Shown here piece by piece: positions 24,914-33,532 of a stretch of 50,800 nt of DNA. Made by a program: the position numbers and the translations under genes. Position 1 is the first letter of the stretch, and each line of letters starts with the position of its first letter. This stretch comes from an uncultured Lachnospiraceae bacterium (GTDB lineage: Bacteria; Bacillota; Clostridia; Lachnospirales; Lachnospiraceae), in NCBI GenBank assembly GCA_902786205.1, contig CADABQ010000033.1:1-50800 (forward strand). The letters are read 5' to 3'. The notes beneath the pieces are model-generated. The model ran no database searches, had not been told where the DNA came from, and worked only from the letters and a program-made list of their open reading frames with translations.

Positions 24914-24953
24914 AAAAAAACATTGCAGGAATCTCTTTCTTTTCCTGCAATGT
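24914..24953 (-). terminator. Terminator of the first transglutaminase-like gene
   Basis: ACATTGCAGGAA pairs exactly with TTCCTGCAATGT, 10-base loop, followed by seven T on the minus strand. Confidence 0.9.
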
Positions 24954-24961
24954 CATTTTCT

Positions 24962-25807
24962 TTACCATATATATTTTATATTCGAATATTGTGATGGTTT
25001 CTTCTTCATGGATAATTTTTTAAATTTCACACCTTTGTCAAATAAACACATATCACAAGTTACATCCAGCACCATCCATTTTCGGTCTTTCTTTGAATAT
25101 ACGCGATTCCACGCATGATACTGTGAACCATTATAATATTGACTTCGAGGATATCCTGTAACCATTTTTGTTTGGACACCCACGCTTCGCATCATAGATG
25201 CTGTTAATGCAGACATATCATAGCAAATTCCCTTTTTGCTGGCATAGGTTTCGTCTATGTCCGGCGTATAATAAGAAAGGCTTCCGTTTGCATTTTTAGA
25301 AAATTTATTGTAGTCATAATCAAATTTTGTAACCAAGTATTTGTATAACACTTTTATCTTTGTTGTTTGACTACTGTACTTTTTTGTCAATTTATTAGCT
25401 TTTTTTATCGCAGAATTTTTTCGATTCCAAGTAATCATTTGATTTGATGTCAAATATGCTTTTTTGGTATCTTTTAACTTTAAATCTACATCTAACGAAG
25501 ATAATTGACTATATCTGGTATCCTGTATATTTTTCAATACAGATACTTTATATGTTCCATTTCCTGCGGTAAGTGGTATCTCAGTTTCAATTGAGCTGTT
25601 TGTCATAAAGTAATTATACTGTGTATTTTCCCCTTCTTTTTTTACGGTAACTGCAATTTTATTTTTATTTGTATTGCTATATGTAACGGTAACCGTACCA
25701 TTTTTATTGTCCGAAATACCAACTCCATTTTCTGAAGCTTTGGACACTGTGCATGGTAAGAAAAGTAAAAATACTCCAAAAACAATTACACGAAATATAG
25801 ATTTCAT
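24962..25807 (-). CDS. Secreted transglutaminase-like protein 1
   Basis: 281 residues. Signal peptide 1-24. Residues 28-115 are a beta-rich Ig-like domain. The transglutaminase-like core has Cys195 (KGICYDMSAL), His231 (YHAWNRV) and Asp248 (WMVLDVTCD), the catalytic triad in order. These enzymes act outside the cell as cysteine peptidases or amide-forming enzymes on surface proteins; substrate unknown. The start follows AAGGAGGTG. A consensus promoter precedes it and a terminator follows, so it is a single unit. A second member lies at 41600. Confidence 0.88.
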   Translation of the reverse strand: MKSIFRVIVFGVFLLFLPCTVSKASENGVGISDNKNGTVTVTYSNTNKNKIAVTVKKEGENTQYNYFMTNSSIETEIPLTAGNGTYKVSVLKNIQDTRYSQLSSLDVDLKLKDTKKAYLTSNQMITWNRKNSAIKKANKLTKKYSSQTTKIKVLYKYLVTKFDYDYNKFSKNANGSLSYYTPDIDETYASKKGICYDMSALTASMMRSVGVQTKMVTGYPRSQYYNGSQYHAWNRVYSKKDRKWMVLDVTCDMCLFDKGVKFKKLSMKKKPSQYSNIKYIW

Positions 25808-25892
25808 GCGTTACACCTCCTTGATCAATCCGCAACGGTTACATTTATATGTTTTTATGCACTTTTCCCTTCTGTTTTGTAATCCTAATTCC

Positions 25893-25921
25893 ATATTACC
25901 TTTTCTTTTCCAATCTGTCAA
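25893..25921 (-). promoter_or_regulatory. Promoter of the first transglutaminase-like gene
   Basis: TTGACA, 17 bases, TAATAT on the minus strand, about 85 bases upstream of the start. Confidence 0.75.
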
Positions 25922-26076
25922 TATCCTTTTTCTCCCTCTATGTCAAAAAATCCCCCCTAATTTCCCTCGAAGAAATGTACGAGAATGTTACGTCCAAATC
26001 TCGTAGGAAGCGGTCTTCTGCTTAGTTTTCATTTTTTGCGTTATATGATACAATTCTCTCAAAGGACGATTACCAA

Positions 26077-26247
26077 ATGTCAATAAATATCGAGGAATTA
26101 CGCAAAAAATACATCGATAATCCACCAGAGGGATTAACTTCAGAGGACATTCGCTCCATGAGTGATGACGATCTTCTGGATATGGATTATTTCATGAACG
26201 AAGAACTGGATGATGATTTTGGAGAAGAAGGTTTTTATATTTTTTAA
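26077..26247 (+). CDS. Small acidic protein, 56 residues
   Basis: A short gene with all the marks of a real one: AAAGGA ahead of ATG, 56 codons, and a perfect terminator 48 bases later. The product begins MSINIEELRKKYIDNPPEG and is strongly acidic in the second half (MSDDDLLDMDYF and LDDDFGEEGF). No membrane helix or cysteine. Proteins like this occur in related Clostridia without known function. The acidic end could mimic nucleic acid or bind a basic partner, which is only a guess. Confidence 0.75.
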   Translation: MSINIEELRKKYIDNPPEGLTSEDIRSMSDDDLLDMDYFMNEELDDDFGEEGFYIF

Positions 26248-26294
26248 TCGTTCTCTACAATCATTAGGAAAGTACACCCATTTTTATCCTATCT

Positions 26295-26327
26295 AACGTA
26301 TGTTCGATGAACATACGTTATTTTTTA
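26295..26327 (+). terminator. Terminator of the 56-residue gene
   Basis: AACGTATGTTC and GAACATACGTT pair perfectly around GAT, followed by ATTTTTT. Confidence 0.9.
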
Positions 26328-26356
26328 TGTCTAAAAAAATCGGAATTTCCTATAAG

Positions 26357-26386
26357 GCAAAAAAAGAGCAACCAAAAGGTTGCTCT
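26357..26386 (-). terminator. Terminator downstream of the two-component genes
   Basis: AGAGCAACC and GGTTGCTCT around four bases, then seven T on the minus strand. Confidence 0.88.
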
Positions 26387-26643
26387 ACTTTTCAGTCATA
26401 TACCCAAAATGCCGTTTCCTGAATTTTGACTCCTAGCATATGCTAGGTGGGTTGCCGCACTCATGTTTCTGTCTTCCACTGCATATGATGGCTTGACATC
26501 CTCATGAAAATATGAGCTTCCCATATAAATTGATGTAGGTTCAAAATATCAGGAGTGTCGAACATCCCAGGAATATATTCCCTAGATTTATTGTATTCAT
26601 TATAGCCCAGATTATGCATCTTTGCAATATACAATATATACAA
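26385..26643 (-). pseudogene. Decayed gene fragment readable across three frames
   Basis: Coding-like text moves between frames: NKSREYIPGMFDTPD in one, YFEPTSIYMGSSYFHEDVK and PSYAVEDRNMSAATHLA in the next, SKFRKRHFGYMTEK and a stop in the third. Read together they form one continuous protein end with two frameshifts, stopping exactly at the terminator hairpin. I cannot name the family. A CCTAGCATATGCTAGG palindrome (26432-26447) sits at the second frame change and may be an insertion. The palindrome at 26669 lies just upstream. Confidence 0.5.
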
Positions 26644-26668
26644 AATTAGCTATTATCACGTGTAGCGT

Positions 26669-26700
26669 TACTGGTCACACTTAGGTATGAACAGTAACCG
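26669..26700. repeat. Short palindromic repeat related to the 16.2-kb arm
   Basis: GTTACTGGTCA and TGAACAGTAAC pair (10 of 11) around a 10-base loop. Its first 26 bases are almost the same as the end of the right arm of the 15886-16200 repeat read backwards. Confidence 0.6.
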
Positions 26701-26728
26701 TGTAGTCCTTCCTAAAGTACCAAAATAT

Positions 26729-28219
26729 CTAACTTTCTCTTTCTCCTTCGTAAACAGAAAAGAAAAAGCAAAATTCTGTACCTTTTCCAATCTCGCTGGT
26801 AACCTCAATGGTTCCATTATGTTTTTCTACAATGGACTTTGCAATCATAAGACCAAGTCCAGATCCCTTTGCATTCTGTCGTAATTTTGATTTATAAAAT
26901 TTGTCAAATATATTCGGAAGCTCTTCCTGAGATATTCCAATGCCTTCATCTCGAATCGAAACCATAATTTTATCCTTTTTGATAATCGAAATCCAGATTC
27001 TTCCACCTTCATTGGAAAATTTAATGGCATTATCTATTATGTTAATAAACAATTGGCGTAAACGATCGTAATCGCCCTGCATCATTACAATTTCTTCCTT
27101 GCAGTCAAATAATATCTGGATGTTTTTCTTTTCTGCAATGCCTTTGTATGTACGTAAGATATCGTAAAACACCTGCAACAAGTTGATTGGTTCTTTCTCT
27201 ATTCCAAAATGTGGATTTTGCATTTTAGAAAGGGTTAACAAATCTCCAACAAGACGTTCCATACTCTGACATTCCAAAACCATACGCTGGTAATACTGTT
27301 GCTGTTTTTCCTCTTTTACCACTCCGTCTGCAAGACTTTCTGAATAACCTCGAAGTACCGTAATCGGTGTGCGGAGCTCATGAGAAACATTGGCAAAAAA
27401 ATCCAAACGCATTTGTTCTGCTTCCTGTCGTTCCTTTTCATTTTCCTCTAAACGTTCTGCCAGTATATCCATGCTATGTGCCAATACTCCAATTTCATTG
27501 TTTCCACGTACATTGGTTCTTTTGGAATAATTTCCTGCTGCCAGTTCCAATGCAACTTGACGCATACGAGAGAGTGGGCGGGTTATGACCATCGCCAAAA
27601 TGAAACCAATAAAAAGGCAGATTATAATACCAACTATAATACTATATTCAATATATTGACGGCTTGTGCGAATAAAGGTATCTCTTTGTTCTACAAAACT
27701 ATTTAATAATACAATACCTACTACTCTTTTTTTAGCATCCCGAATCGGTGCAGCTACACACATCATCGTTTTCTCGTATATTCCATCATAACCACATGCG
27801 TAAGACACCTTTCCTTCTTTTGCCTTCTTTAGCACATATTTTACTTCTTTTGATAATTTTATATCCACAATATCTACATTAGTAAATTCTTTTTTTAATG
27901 TAATGGAATCTTCATCATTATCAATAAACCATATATCTGTGTTTTCACTATTCTCCATAGAATCCAGATAATCCATATAATTAAAACTGCCTTCTGTATC
28001 ATCTGCAATCACAAAATCGGACATTTCTCTTGCAATATGTCTGGCCTGTTTTTTCATTTGCCTTCGATATGTCTTTAACATATTATCTTCATATAATTTA
28101 GAAAACAGCATACCTATAATCATGGCAAACACTACTAAAACAAAGCCAAAGCAAGCACAGATTTGAATAAATAATCGATTTTTTTTACTCTTCTTATTCC
28201 CTTTTTTCATTTTATTCAT
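26729..28219 (-). CDS. Sensor histidine kinase
   Basis: 496 residues. Helix 17-40, an outer sensor domain 41-187 (Cache-like by size), helix 188-213, HAMP to about 265, then HisKA with the phosphorylated His280 (FFANVSHELRTPITVLRGY) and the ATPase part (N box FINIIDNAIKFS, G1 DEGIGIS, G2 GSGLGLMIAKSI). It phosphorylates the regulator encoded just upstream; the start overlaps the regulator stop by 8 bases. The stimulus is unknown. Confidence 0.95.
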   Translation of the reverse strand: MNKMKKGNKKSKKNRLFIQICACFGFVLVVFAMIIGMLFSKLYEDNMLKTYRRQMKKQARHIAREMSDFVIADDTEGSFNYMDYLDSMENSENTDIWFIDNDEDSITLKKEFTNVDIVDIKLSKEVKYVLKKAKEGKVSYACGYDGIYEKTMMCVAAPIRDAKKRVVGIVLLNSFVEQRDTFIRTSRQYIEYSIIVGIIICLFIGFILAMVITRPLSRMRQVALELAAGNYSKRTNVRGNNEIGVLAHSMDILAERLEENEKERQEAEQMRLDFFANVSHELRTPITVLRGYSESLADGVVKEEKQQQYYQRMVLECQSMERLVGDLLTLSKMQNPHFGIEKEPINLLQVFYDILRTYKGIAEKKNIQILFDCKEEIVMMQGDYDRLRQLFINIIDNAIKFSNEGGRIWISIIKKDKIMVSIRDEGIGISQEELPNIFDKFYKSKLRQNAKGSGLGLMIAKSIVEKHNGTIEVTSEIGKGTEFCFFFSVYEGERES

Positions 28220-28904
28220 CTATTTCAAACTTGTAACCCACGCCCCATATGGTTTTGATTCTCCATTGTGGGTGTTCCTCCTTATCAATTTTAGCTCTAA
28301 GACGTTTTATATGAGAATCTACCGTCCGAGTATCGCCATAATAATCAAATCCCCAAAGACTATCCAACAAATTATCTCTTGTAAACACTTTGTTTGGATT
28401 TTGTCCTAATATCCACATTGTCTCAATTTCCTTTTTGGTAAGTGGAATCTTTGTATCACCAATTTTTGCTGTATACTCTTCCAGATTTATGGTCAGATTA
28501 CTGATCTGCATAATTTTATCATTGTCTGCATTTATTGCTTCACCCGGTGTGCGGCGCATTACAGCCCTTACCCTTGCCATTACTTCATTGGGACTAAATG
28601 GTTTTACGATATAATCATCTGCTCCAATATCAAGACCCATAACTCGTTCAAAATCCTCACCTCTTGCTGTGACAAGAATAATTGGAACACTTGACTTCTT
28701 TCGTATTTCTCTGCATACCTCATAGCCGTCAATCTTTGGCATCATAATATCAAGTAAAACTAATACCGGCTGTTCCTGTTCAAATAGACGTAATGCCTCT
28801 TCACCATCCATAGCCACAACAGCCTCATACCCTTCGCGTTCAATATAATTTGATAAAATATCTGTAATATCTTCATTGTCATCTGCAATTAGTATTTTTT
28901 TCAT
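28212..28904 (-). CDS. OmpR/PhoB-family response regulator
   Basis: 230 residues from 28904, where AAGGAGGATACT precedes MKKILIADDNED. Receiver domain with the phosphorylated Asp52 (LLDIMMPKIDGYE), switch residues in LVTARGED and Lys in YIVKPF. C-terminal winged helix with RTVDSHIKRLRAKI and IWGVGYKF. First gene of the two-component operon. Confidence 0.96.
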   Translation of the reverse strand: MKKILIADDNEDITDILSNYIEREGYEAVVAMDGEEALRLFEQEQPVLVLLDIMMPKIDGYEVCREIRKKSSVPIILVTARGEDFERVMGLDIGADDYIVKPFSPNEVMARVRAVMRRTPGEAINADNDKIMQISNLTINLEEYTAKIGDTKIPLTKKEIETMWILGQNPNKVFTRDNLLDSLWGFDYYGDTRTVDSHIKRLRAKIDKEEHPQWRIKTIWGVGYKFEIDE

Positions 28905-28953
28905 AGTATCCTCCTTATCCTTATTTGCCATATCCTATCTTGTCATTTCTTTC

Positions 28954-28983
28954 ATTATAAGCAGGATTTTCGTGAAAAAGCAA
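28954..28983 (-). promoter_or_regulatory. Promoter of the two-component operon
   Basis: TTGCTT, 18 bases, TATAAT on the minus strand, about 50 bases ahead of the regulator gene. Confidence 0.6.
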
Positions 28984-29036
28984 GAAAAAATTAACATTTT
29001 CCAGAAACTTAATATTGCTCTTTTTTTACCATACTC

Positions 29037-29066
29037 TTGACAAATTTTTTTTTTATTCTTTATCTA
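29037..29066 (+). promoter_or_regulatory. Promoter of the Ig-like protein gene
   Basis: TTGACA, 18 bases of mostly T, TATCTA. The long T-tract in the spacer is notable and may bend the DNA. Confidence 0.6.
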
Positions 29067-29124
29067 AAATATTTATATAAATTAGGGGATTACATTTCCA
29101 CTATTAAAAGAGAGAGGTAAAAAA

Positions 29125-29739
29125 ATGAAAAAGAGATTATTGGTTTGTACTCTTATTTTCTGTACATTTTGTACTCTGTTTTCTCCTTCTATCTTTGGAG
29201 AGCAAACAAAGTCTGTTGCCTATGCAGCAGAAAAGAAAATTAAATTTAACAAAAAAGAGGTAGACATCGTAAAGCGACAACAATTTACCCTAAAGATCAC
29301 CGGTTGCAGAAAGACGGATGACGTTGTTTTCGAAACAAAAGATTCTGACACCGTCTCCATACAATCTACAACGAAACGGAGTTGCAAAATAAGAGGTAAT
29401 GTGGTTGGTAATACTAAGATTTTAGCTCATGTCTATCGTAACACTAGAAAAATATCTACTTTAAAATGCAATGTTTCCGTCACGCCACCTGCAGTAAGTG
29501 TACGTTTCCGTACTAGTAGTATTACATTGGATGTTAATAATTCTATAAATTTGATGGCATTCTTAAATCTAAAGCCCAAAAATACTGCTGAAAAACCTTA
29601 CTTTTCCTGTTCTGACCATTCTGTTGTCAGAATAAGACCGAACGGAAGAATTACAGCTTTAAAGGAAGGAAATGCTACTATAACAGCTTCCATTCTCAAT
29701 CAAAAATTTGATACAATTTTAATTCGTGTAGTAGATTAG
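29125..29739 (+). CDS. Secreted protein with two bacterial Ig-like (BIG2) domains
   Basis: 204 residues. Signal peptide 1-35 ending VAYAA. Two Ig-like domains follow, about 38-117 and 123-204. The second has the BIG2 signature VVRIRPNGRITALKEGNATITA; the first is a weaker copy (TVSIQSTTKRSCKIRGNVVGNTKI). Each starts with a KKEVDI or SSITLDV strand. It is free or loosely cell-associated, since no anchor is seen. Start supported by AGAGAGG. Single-gene unit. Confidence 0.85.
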   Translation: MKKRLLVCTLIFCTFCTLFSPSIFGEQTKSVAYAAEKKIKFNKKEVDIVKRQQFTLKITGCRKTDDVVFETKDSDTVSIQSTTKRSCKIRGNVVGNTKILAHVYRNTRKISTLKCNVSVTPPAVSVRFRTSSITLDVNNSINLMAFLNLKPKNTAEKPYFSCSDHSVVRIRPNGRITALKEGNATITASILNQKFDTILIRVVD

Positions 29740-29782
29740 CGTATCTTTTTCTTGCTTTTTAAATTAATATTGTATATATTAT

Positions 29783-29812
29783 AAGTGGATGTTTTGCATC
29801 CACTTTTGTTCT
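29783..29812 (+). terminator. Terminator of the Ig-like protein gene
   Basis: AAGTGGATG and CATCCACTT around TTTTG, followed by TTGTTCTT. Confidence 0.85.
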
Positions 29813-29928
29813 TAAAGCACAATATGTGTTTTTCTTACATTACAAAATAGTTATATTACCTGCCCGTTCCTATAACTGTTTTGTATTTTATCTATTATAG
29901 GTCTATTAATTTCAAAGGAGAATATTAT

Positions 29929-30453
29929 ATGATACAAGAGAAATGGAAAACTCTTTATGAGCTGCACTATTCTACTCTCCTTTCCTTTGCAACTATTTAT
30001 TTACAAAATCCAATGACAGCAGAAGATATTGTACAGGAAACTTTTTTAAACTTTATGGAACAAGAACAAAAAGGGGGTTCAAGGCAAAAAAAGAAAACGT
30101 TATTAACCATCTTTACTATTCTGCTGGAACAGGAAATACTAACAGAAGAACTCCTAACGATACCTTATGAGGACGATTTTCTTATTTTAAAGAAAGAAGG
30201 TAATTCGAATACCGCTTTATCACAATATTATCAACAAAGGGATACGATAAAGAAAAAGCACGAAACTTTAATACATTCCCTTTCTTTTCTAACCAAACAA
30301 GAACAGCTACTTTTTTCTAATGTATTTTTAAAGCGAAAAACTTCAAAGGAACTGCTTTCCTTTTATAATCTTCCTTCTGCCACGATTCGTAAACGCATCG
30401 AACGCTGCAAAAAACATTTGAAAAAAATTTATTTTGCCTCTGAAAATGGGTAG
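29929..30453 (+). CDS. RNA polymerase sigma factor, ECF-like
   Basis: 174 residues from 29929 (AAAGGAG site); an earlier ATG at 29881 has none. Residues 5-45 match sigma region 2 (LLSFATIYLQNPMTAEDIVQETFLNFM) and residues 118-170 a region 4 helix-turn-helix (SKELLSFYNLPSATIRKRIERCKKHL). The linker is poorly conserved. No anti-sigma gene follows; the next gene is a transporter 80 bases later. Its regulon cannot be told from here. Confidence 0.78.
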   Translation: MIQEKWKTLYELHYSTLLSFATIYLQNPMTAEDIVQETFLNFMEQEQKGGSRQKKKTLLTIFTILLEQEILTEELLTIPYEDDFLILKKEGNSNTALSQYYQQRDTIKKKHETLIHSLSFLTKQEQLLFSNVFLKRKTSKELLSFYNLPSATIRKRIERCKKHLKKIYFASENG

Positions 30454-30533
30454 ATTTTTTCATTTCTTTCTATTATGATTAAGGAAGTGTATTATACATA
30501 CGAAAAATAAAAAGATAGAAAGAGTGAAACACA

Positions 30534-31484
30534 ATGGATAATTTTATTTATAGTATCAATGCTACTATACCTGTTTTTTTAGTTATGATCATAGGCTATA
30601 TTTTAAAACAGGTGGATATGTTAGATGATCATTTTGCTGCAAAAGCAAATAAATTCAATTTTAAGGTTACGCTACCTTGTTTGCTTTTTTCTGATATTGC
30701 AAAAACAGATATGCGTAGTAACTTTGATTTACGATTTGTTCTTTTTTGTGCCATCGTTACCTCTATTTGTTTTTGGGGTATATGGGGATTATCTAAGATT
30801 TTTCTGAAAGATGACAGTATACGTGGTGCCTTTGTACAAGCTTCCTTCCGTGGAAGTGCGGCTGTTTTTGGTATTGCATTTATTGTAAATATCTATGGCA
30901 AATCCGGCATGGCACCTCTTATGATCATTGGTGCAGTACCACTTTATAACATTTATTCTGTTATTGTATTAACTTTTGAAGCAAACAACCAGACAGATGG
31001 AAAAAACACTTTAAAGCAAGCCATTATTAATATATGTACGAATCCAATTTTGTTATCCATTGTTTTTGCCAGCATTTGGTCCTTAGCTGGTTTTTATAGC
31101 AAAACACCCGTCTTAATAACAAAAACAATAGACAATTTTGCAAAAATGGCTTCCCCTTTGGCTCTAGTCTGCATTGGTGTTACTTTTGAAGGACGAAAGG
31201 CAATTGCTAAATTAAAACCTGCATTAATTGCATCTATTTATAAGTTACTTATTCAACCAGCTGTTTTTCTTCCCATTGCTATATCTATGGGATTTACAAA
31301 AGAGAAGCTCATTGCATTGATTATCATGCTTGGTTCTCCCACTACACCTTCCTGTTATATTATGGCAAAAAATATGAACAATGATGGTGTTGTCACTTCC
31401 AGTATTGTTGTATTAACTACTTTATTTTCAGCAATTTCATTAACTTTATGGATTTTTATCGTAAAATCTCTCGGATATTTATAA
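30534..31484 (+). CDS. AEC-family (auxin efflux carrier-like) transporter
   Basis: 316 residues, ten predicted helices in two inverted halves. The first helix PVFLVMIIGYILKQ, the cross-over region with CLLFSDIAK and the C-terminal PTTPSCYIMAKNMNND motif are typical of the AEC family in Firmicutes, which move organic anions such as malate. Start after AGAAAGAG. Independent of its neighbours as far as can be seen. Confidence 0.9.
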   Translation: MDNFIYSINATIPVFLVMIIGYILKQVDMLDDHFAAKANKFNFKVTLPCLLFSDIAKTDMRSNFDLRFVLFCAIVTSICFWGIWGLSKIFLKDDSIRGAFVQASFRGSAAVFGIAFIVNIYGKSGMAPLMIIGAVPLYNIYSVIVLTFEANNQTDGKNTLKQAIINICTNPILLSIVFASIWSLAGFYSKTPVLITKTIDNFAKMASPLALVCIGVTFEGRKAIAKLKPALIASIYKLLIQPAVFLPIAISMGFTKEKLIALIIMLGSPTTPSCYIMAKNMNNDGVVTSSIVVLTTLFSAISLTLWIFIVKSLGYL

Positions 31485-31527
31485 AACCACTAATCATAGG
31501 TTTTTATTACTGTACAATAACAAGTTT

Positions 31528-31564
31528 GTAACAGTTCATCCTTGCCCCGATTGGGCTAACTGTG
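31528..31564. repeat. Short palindrome at the PAP2 gene promoter
   Basis: TAACAGTT and AACTGTGC ends around CCCCGATTGGG, and the GTAACAGTTCA beginning is that of the dispersed repeats. It supplies the -35 and the TG of the extended -10 of the next gene. Confidence 0.4.
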
Positions 31565-31571
31565 CTATAAT
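31542..31571 (+). promoter_or_regulatory. Promoter of the PAP2-like gene
   Basis: TTGCCC, 18 bases, TGCTATAAT. About 105 bases of leader precede the gene. Confidence 0.6.
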
Positions 31572-31676
31572 AGTTTTATCTTTGACAAATGATATAGTAT
31601 AGTATTTAAAATTTTTATTACTATTAGCAACAAATTTTTAAATACTTTTACATCGCAAAAGAAAGGATGAAAATGC

Positions 31677-32387
31677 ATGCGTTTGCAACAATGGAAGAAA
31701 TTCCTTCATAAATATCACCATGGCTGGGTGTTTTCTTATTTTATTATCTACCTGACCTGGTTTGTTTTATTAGAAAAAAGAGATTATGTACAATTTTATC
31801 CCATGCATATGCGATTGGATGATTATATTCCATTTTGTGAATACTTCATTATTCCGTATCTTCTTTGGTTTTTCTATATCGCAGGCGTTATCCTATACTT
31901 TTTCTTTACGAATAAGAAGGATTTTTACAAATGTTGTGCATTGCTCTTTTCCGGTATGACGATTTGTCTTATTATTTATACTTTTTTTCCAAATGAGCAA
32001 AATTTACGACCAGAGACTTTTTCTAATACAAATATATTTACAAAGATAGTACAATATATCTATAGTTCGGATACAAGCACAAATGTTTGTCCAAGTATTC
32101 ATGTTTTCAATTCTATTGGTACTTTTATGGCAATTGCAGAAAGTAAAAAATTACGAAAACATAAAGGAATCCTTGGTGGTAGTTTTGTTTTAACCATTCT
32201 CATTTGTTTATCCACTGTATTTTTAAAGCAACACTCTTGCGTAGATGGATTTTGTGGACTTGGACTTGCTATTATTCTTTATACAATTGTATATCGGATT
32301 AACATTGAAAAATTATTTTCTACTTTCTTGGAATTAAAAAAGGATAAAACAGAAGCCAAAATAAAAAACAAAAAATTTAACTTTTAG
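31677..32387 (+). CDS. PAP2-family membrane phosphatase or lipid phosphotransferase
   Basis: 236 residues with six helices. The PAP2 motifs are present in compact form: FFPNEQNLRP near residue 102, CPSIHVFNSIG (Ser and His of the second motif) near 137, and STVFLKQHSCVDGFCGL (His and Asp of the third) near 180. Such proteins cut or transfer phosphate esters of lipids at the outer face of the membrane, for instance phosphatidic acid or undecaprenyl diphosphate. Monocistronic, ends at a clear terminator. Confidence 0.82.
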   Translation: MRLQQWKKFLHKYHHGWVFSYFIIYLTWFVLLEKRDYVQFYPMHMRLDDYIPFCEYFIIPYLLWFFYIAGVILYFFFTNKKDFYKCCALLFSGMTICLIIYTFFPNEQNLRPETFSNTNIFTKIVQYIYSSDTSTNVCPSIHVFNSIGTFMAIAESKKLRKHKGILGGSFVLTILICLSTVFLKQHSCVDGFCGLGLAIILYTIVYRINIEKLFSTFLELKKDKTEAKIKNKKFNF

Positions 32388-32402
32388 ATTATAGGGTTAA
32401 AT

Positions 32403-32437
32403 AAAAGGAGGTCACTTTACAATGTGTACCTCCTTTT
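32403..32437 (+). terminator. Terminator of the PAP2-like gene
   Basis: AAAAGGAGGT and ACCTCCTTTT pair with further CAC/GTG, followed by TTTTG. The stem contains an AGGAGG that is not followed by a gene. Confidence 0.85.
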
Positions 32438-32446
32438 GTATTCAAC

Positions 32447-32465
32447 AACGCTATATCATAGCGTT
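32447..32465 (-). terminator. Hairpin after the glycosyltransferase gene
   Basis: AACGCTAT and ATAGCGTT around three bases just beyond the stop codon. The T-run is weak (GTTG), so termination may be partial. Confidence 0.45.
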
Positions 32466-32470
32466 TCTCA

Positions 32471-33487
32471 TTAATTAAAACCGAAAATTTTTCTCGAAAT
32501 GTGATATCCTAAAACAATGATCTTTCTACCTGCTCTAGAACGCATTTTCATACTCCATCCTAAAATATATCGATTCATTTCTTTATATAATCGTACATTT
32601 TTCTTTTTTAAGTGTAACCATAATTCATCTTTCTTAGCAAGACTATCCTCTGTATTTAATTTAACAAGGAATACAGAACATACTGTCATCATCATGACCA
32701 AATATTTTACCATATATTTTCTAAGCTGTTTACAAGAAATTTTTGTCAAATCATGACTGTCGATCATAATTTTAGTAACTCGAATCTGTTGATCAATTCT
32801 TCCCATCATAACCTGTTCATTCACAGACTGATCTTCACGCCCAATGTAATAACGATAAAAGTCTACATCAAGATAATATAATTTTTCTACAAATGGTAAT
32901 GGTTGATACACAAATATATTATCTACATAAAAGGTATGCTTTGGTAACTCTAATTTACAATCCCGTAATAATCTGGTTCGATATATGACAGAATGCATCA
33001 ATATATTCTGACTGGAACGAAAACGTCCAATTTCGGACCATCCAAATATACGGTCTTTTGGAAGACAACTATGGTAATCTATGACTTTACTTTTTCCTAA
33101 TGCCACCTTTTCATATACATAATTACATATGAGCATATCTACTTTCTGTTGATTTTCAATAAAATATTTTAACTGCTCCAGTACTTTATATAATGCCTTT
33201 TCATCTACCCAGTCATCACTGTCTACTACTTTATAATACATACCTGTAGCATTTCGAATACCAGCATTTACAGCTTCTCCATGTCCACCATTTTCCTGAT
33301 CTACCACTTTAATCATAGTAGGAAATCTTTTTTCGTAGTCTCTTGCAATTTTTAATGTATCATCTTTGGAACCATCGTTTACAATAATAATTTCTATATC
33401 CTCGCCTCCCGGAATAAGTGAGTCGATTGCTTTACTCATATATTCTGCTGAATTATAACAAGGAATTGCTACACTTAATACTTTCAT
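32471..33487 (-). CDS. Family 2 glycosyltransferase
   Basis: 338 residues. GT-A fold with VSVAIPCYN-type start (SVAIPCYNSAEYMSKAID), IIIVNDGSKDDT, NGGHGEAVNAG and the metal-binding VVDSDDWVD. It should transfer a sugar from a nucleotide donor onto a surface glycan or lipid. The C-terminal 100 residues are basic and helical. The ATG is fixed by homology and by a stop codon (TAA) three codons before it. Its binding site lies beyond a hairpin, see the separate entry. Confidence 0.93.
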   Translation of the reverse strand: MKVLSVAIPCYNSAEYMSKAIDSLIPGGEDIEIIIVNDGSKDDTLKIARDYEKRFPTMIKVVDQENGGHGEAVNAGIRNATGMYYKVVDSDDWVDEKALYKVLEQLKYFIENQQKVDMLICNYVYEKVALGKSKVIDYHSCLPKDRIFGWSEIGRFRSSQNILMHSVIYRTRLLRDCKLELPKHTFYVDNIFVYQPLPFVEKLYYLDVDFYRYYIGREDQSVNEQVMMGRIDQQIRVTKIMIDSHDLTKISCKQLRKYMVKYLVMMMTVCSVFLVKLNTEDSLAKKDELWLHLKKKNVRLYKEMNRYILGWSMKMRSRAGRKIIVLGYHISRKIFGFN

Positions 33488-33495
33488 TTTCTTTT

Positions 33496-33531
33496 GTTAC
33501 AGATTTTTTAGCTTCTGTAACCTCTCCTTTC
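33496..33531 (-). promoter_or_regulatory. Ribosome binding site separated from the start by a hairpin
   Basis: On the minus strand AAAGGAGAGG is followed at once by GTTACAGA, a 10-base loop and TCTGTAAC, then AAAAGAAA and the ATG of the glycosyltransferase. Linear distance from AGGAG to ATG is about 36 bases, about 10 if the hairpin is looped out. The hairpin has the GTTAC/GTAAC ends seen in other palindromes of this window. Confidence 0.65.
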
Positions 33532-33532
33532 T

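Noticed and set aside
32403..32437. AGGAGG at 32406 as a ribosome binding site
   Set aside because: It is one arm of the terminator stem and no start codon with a reasonable frame follows.
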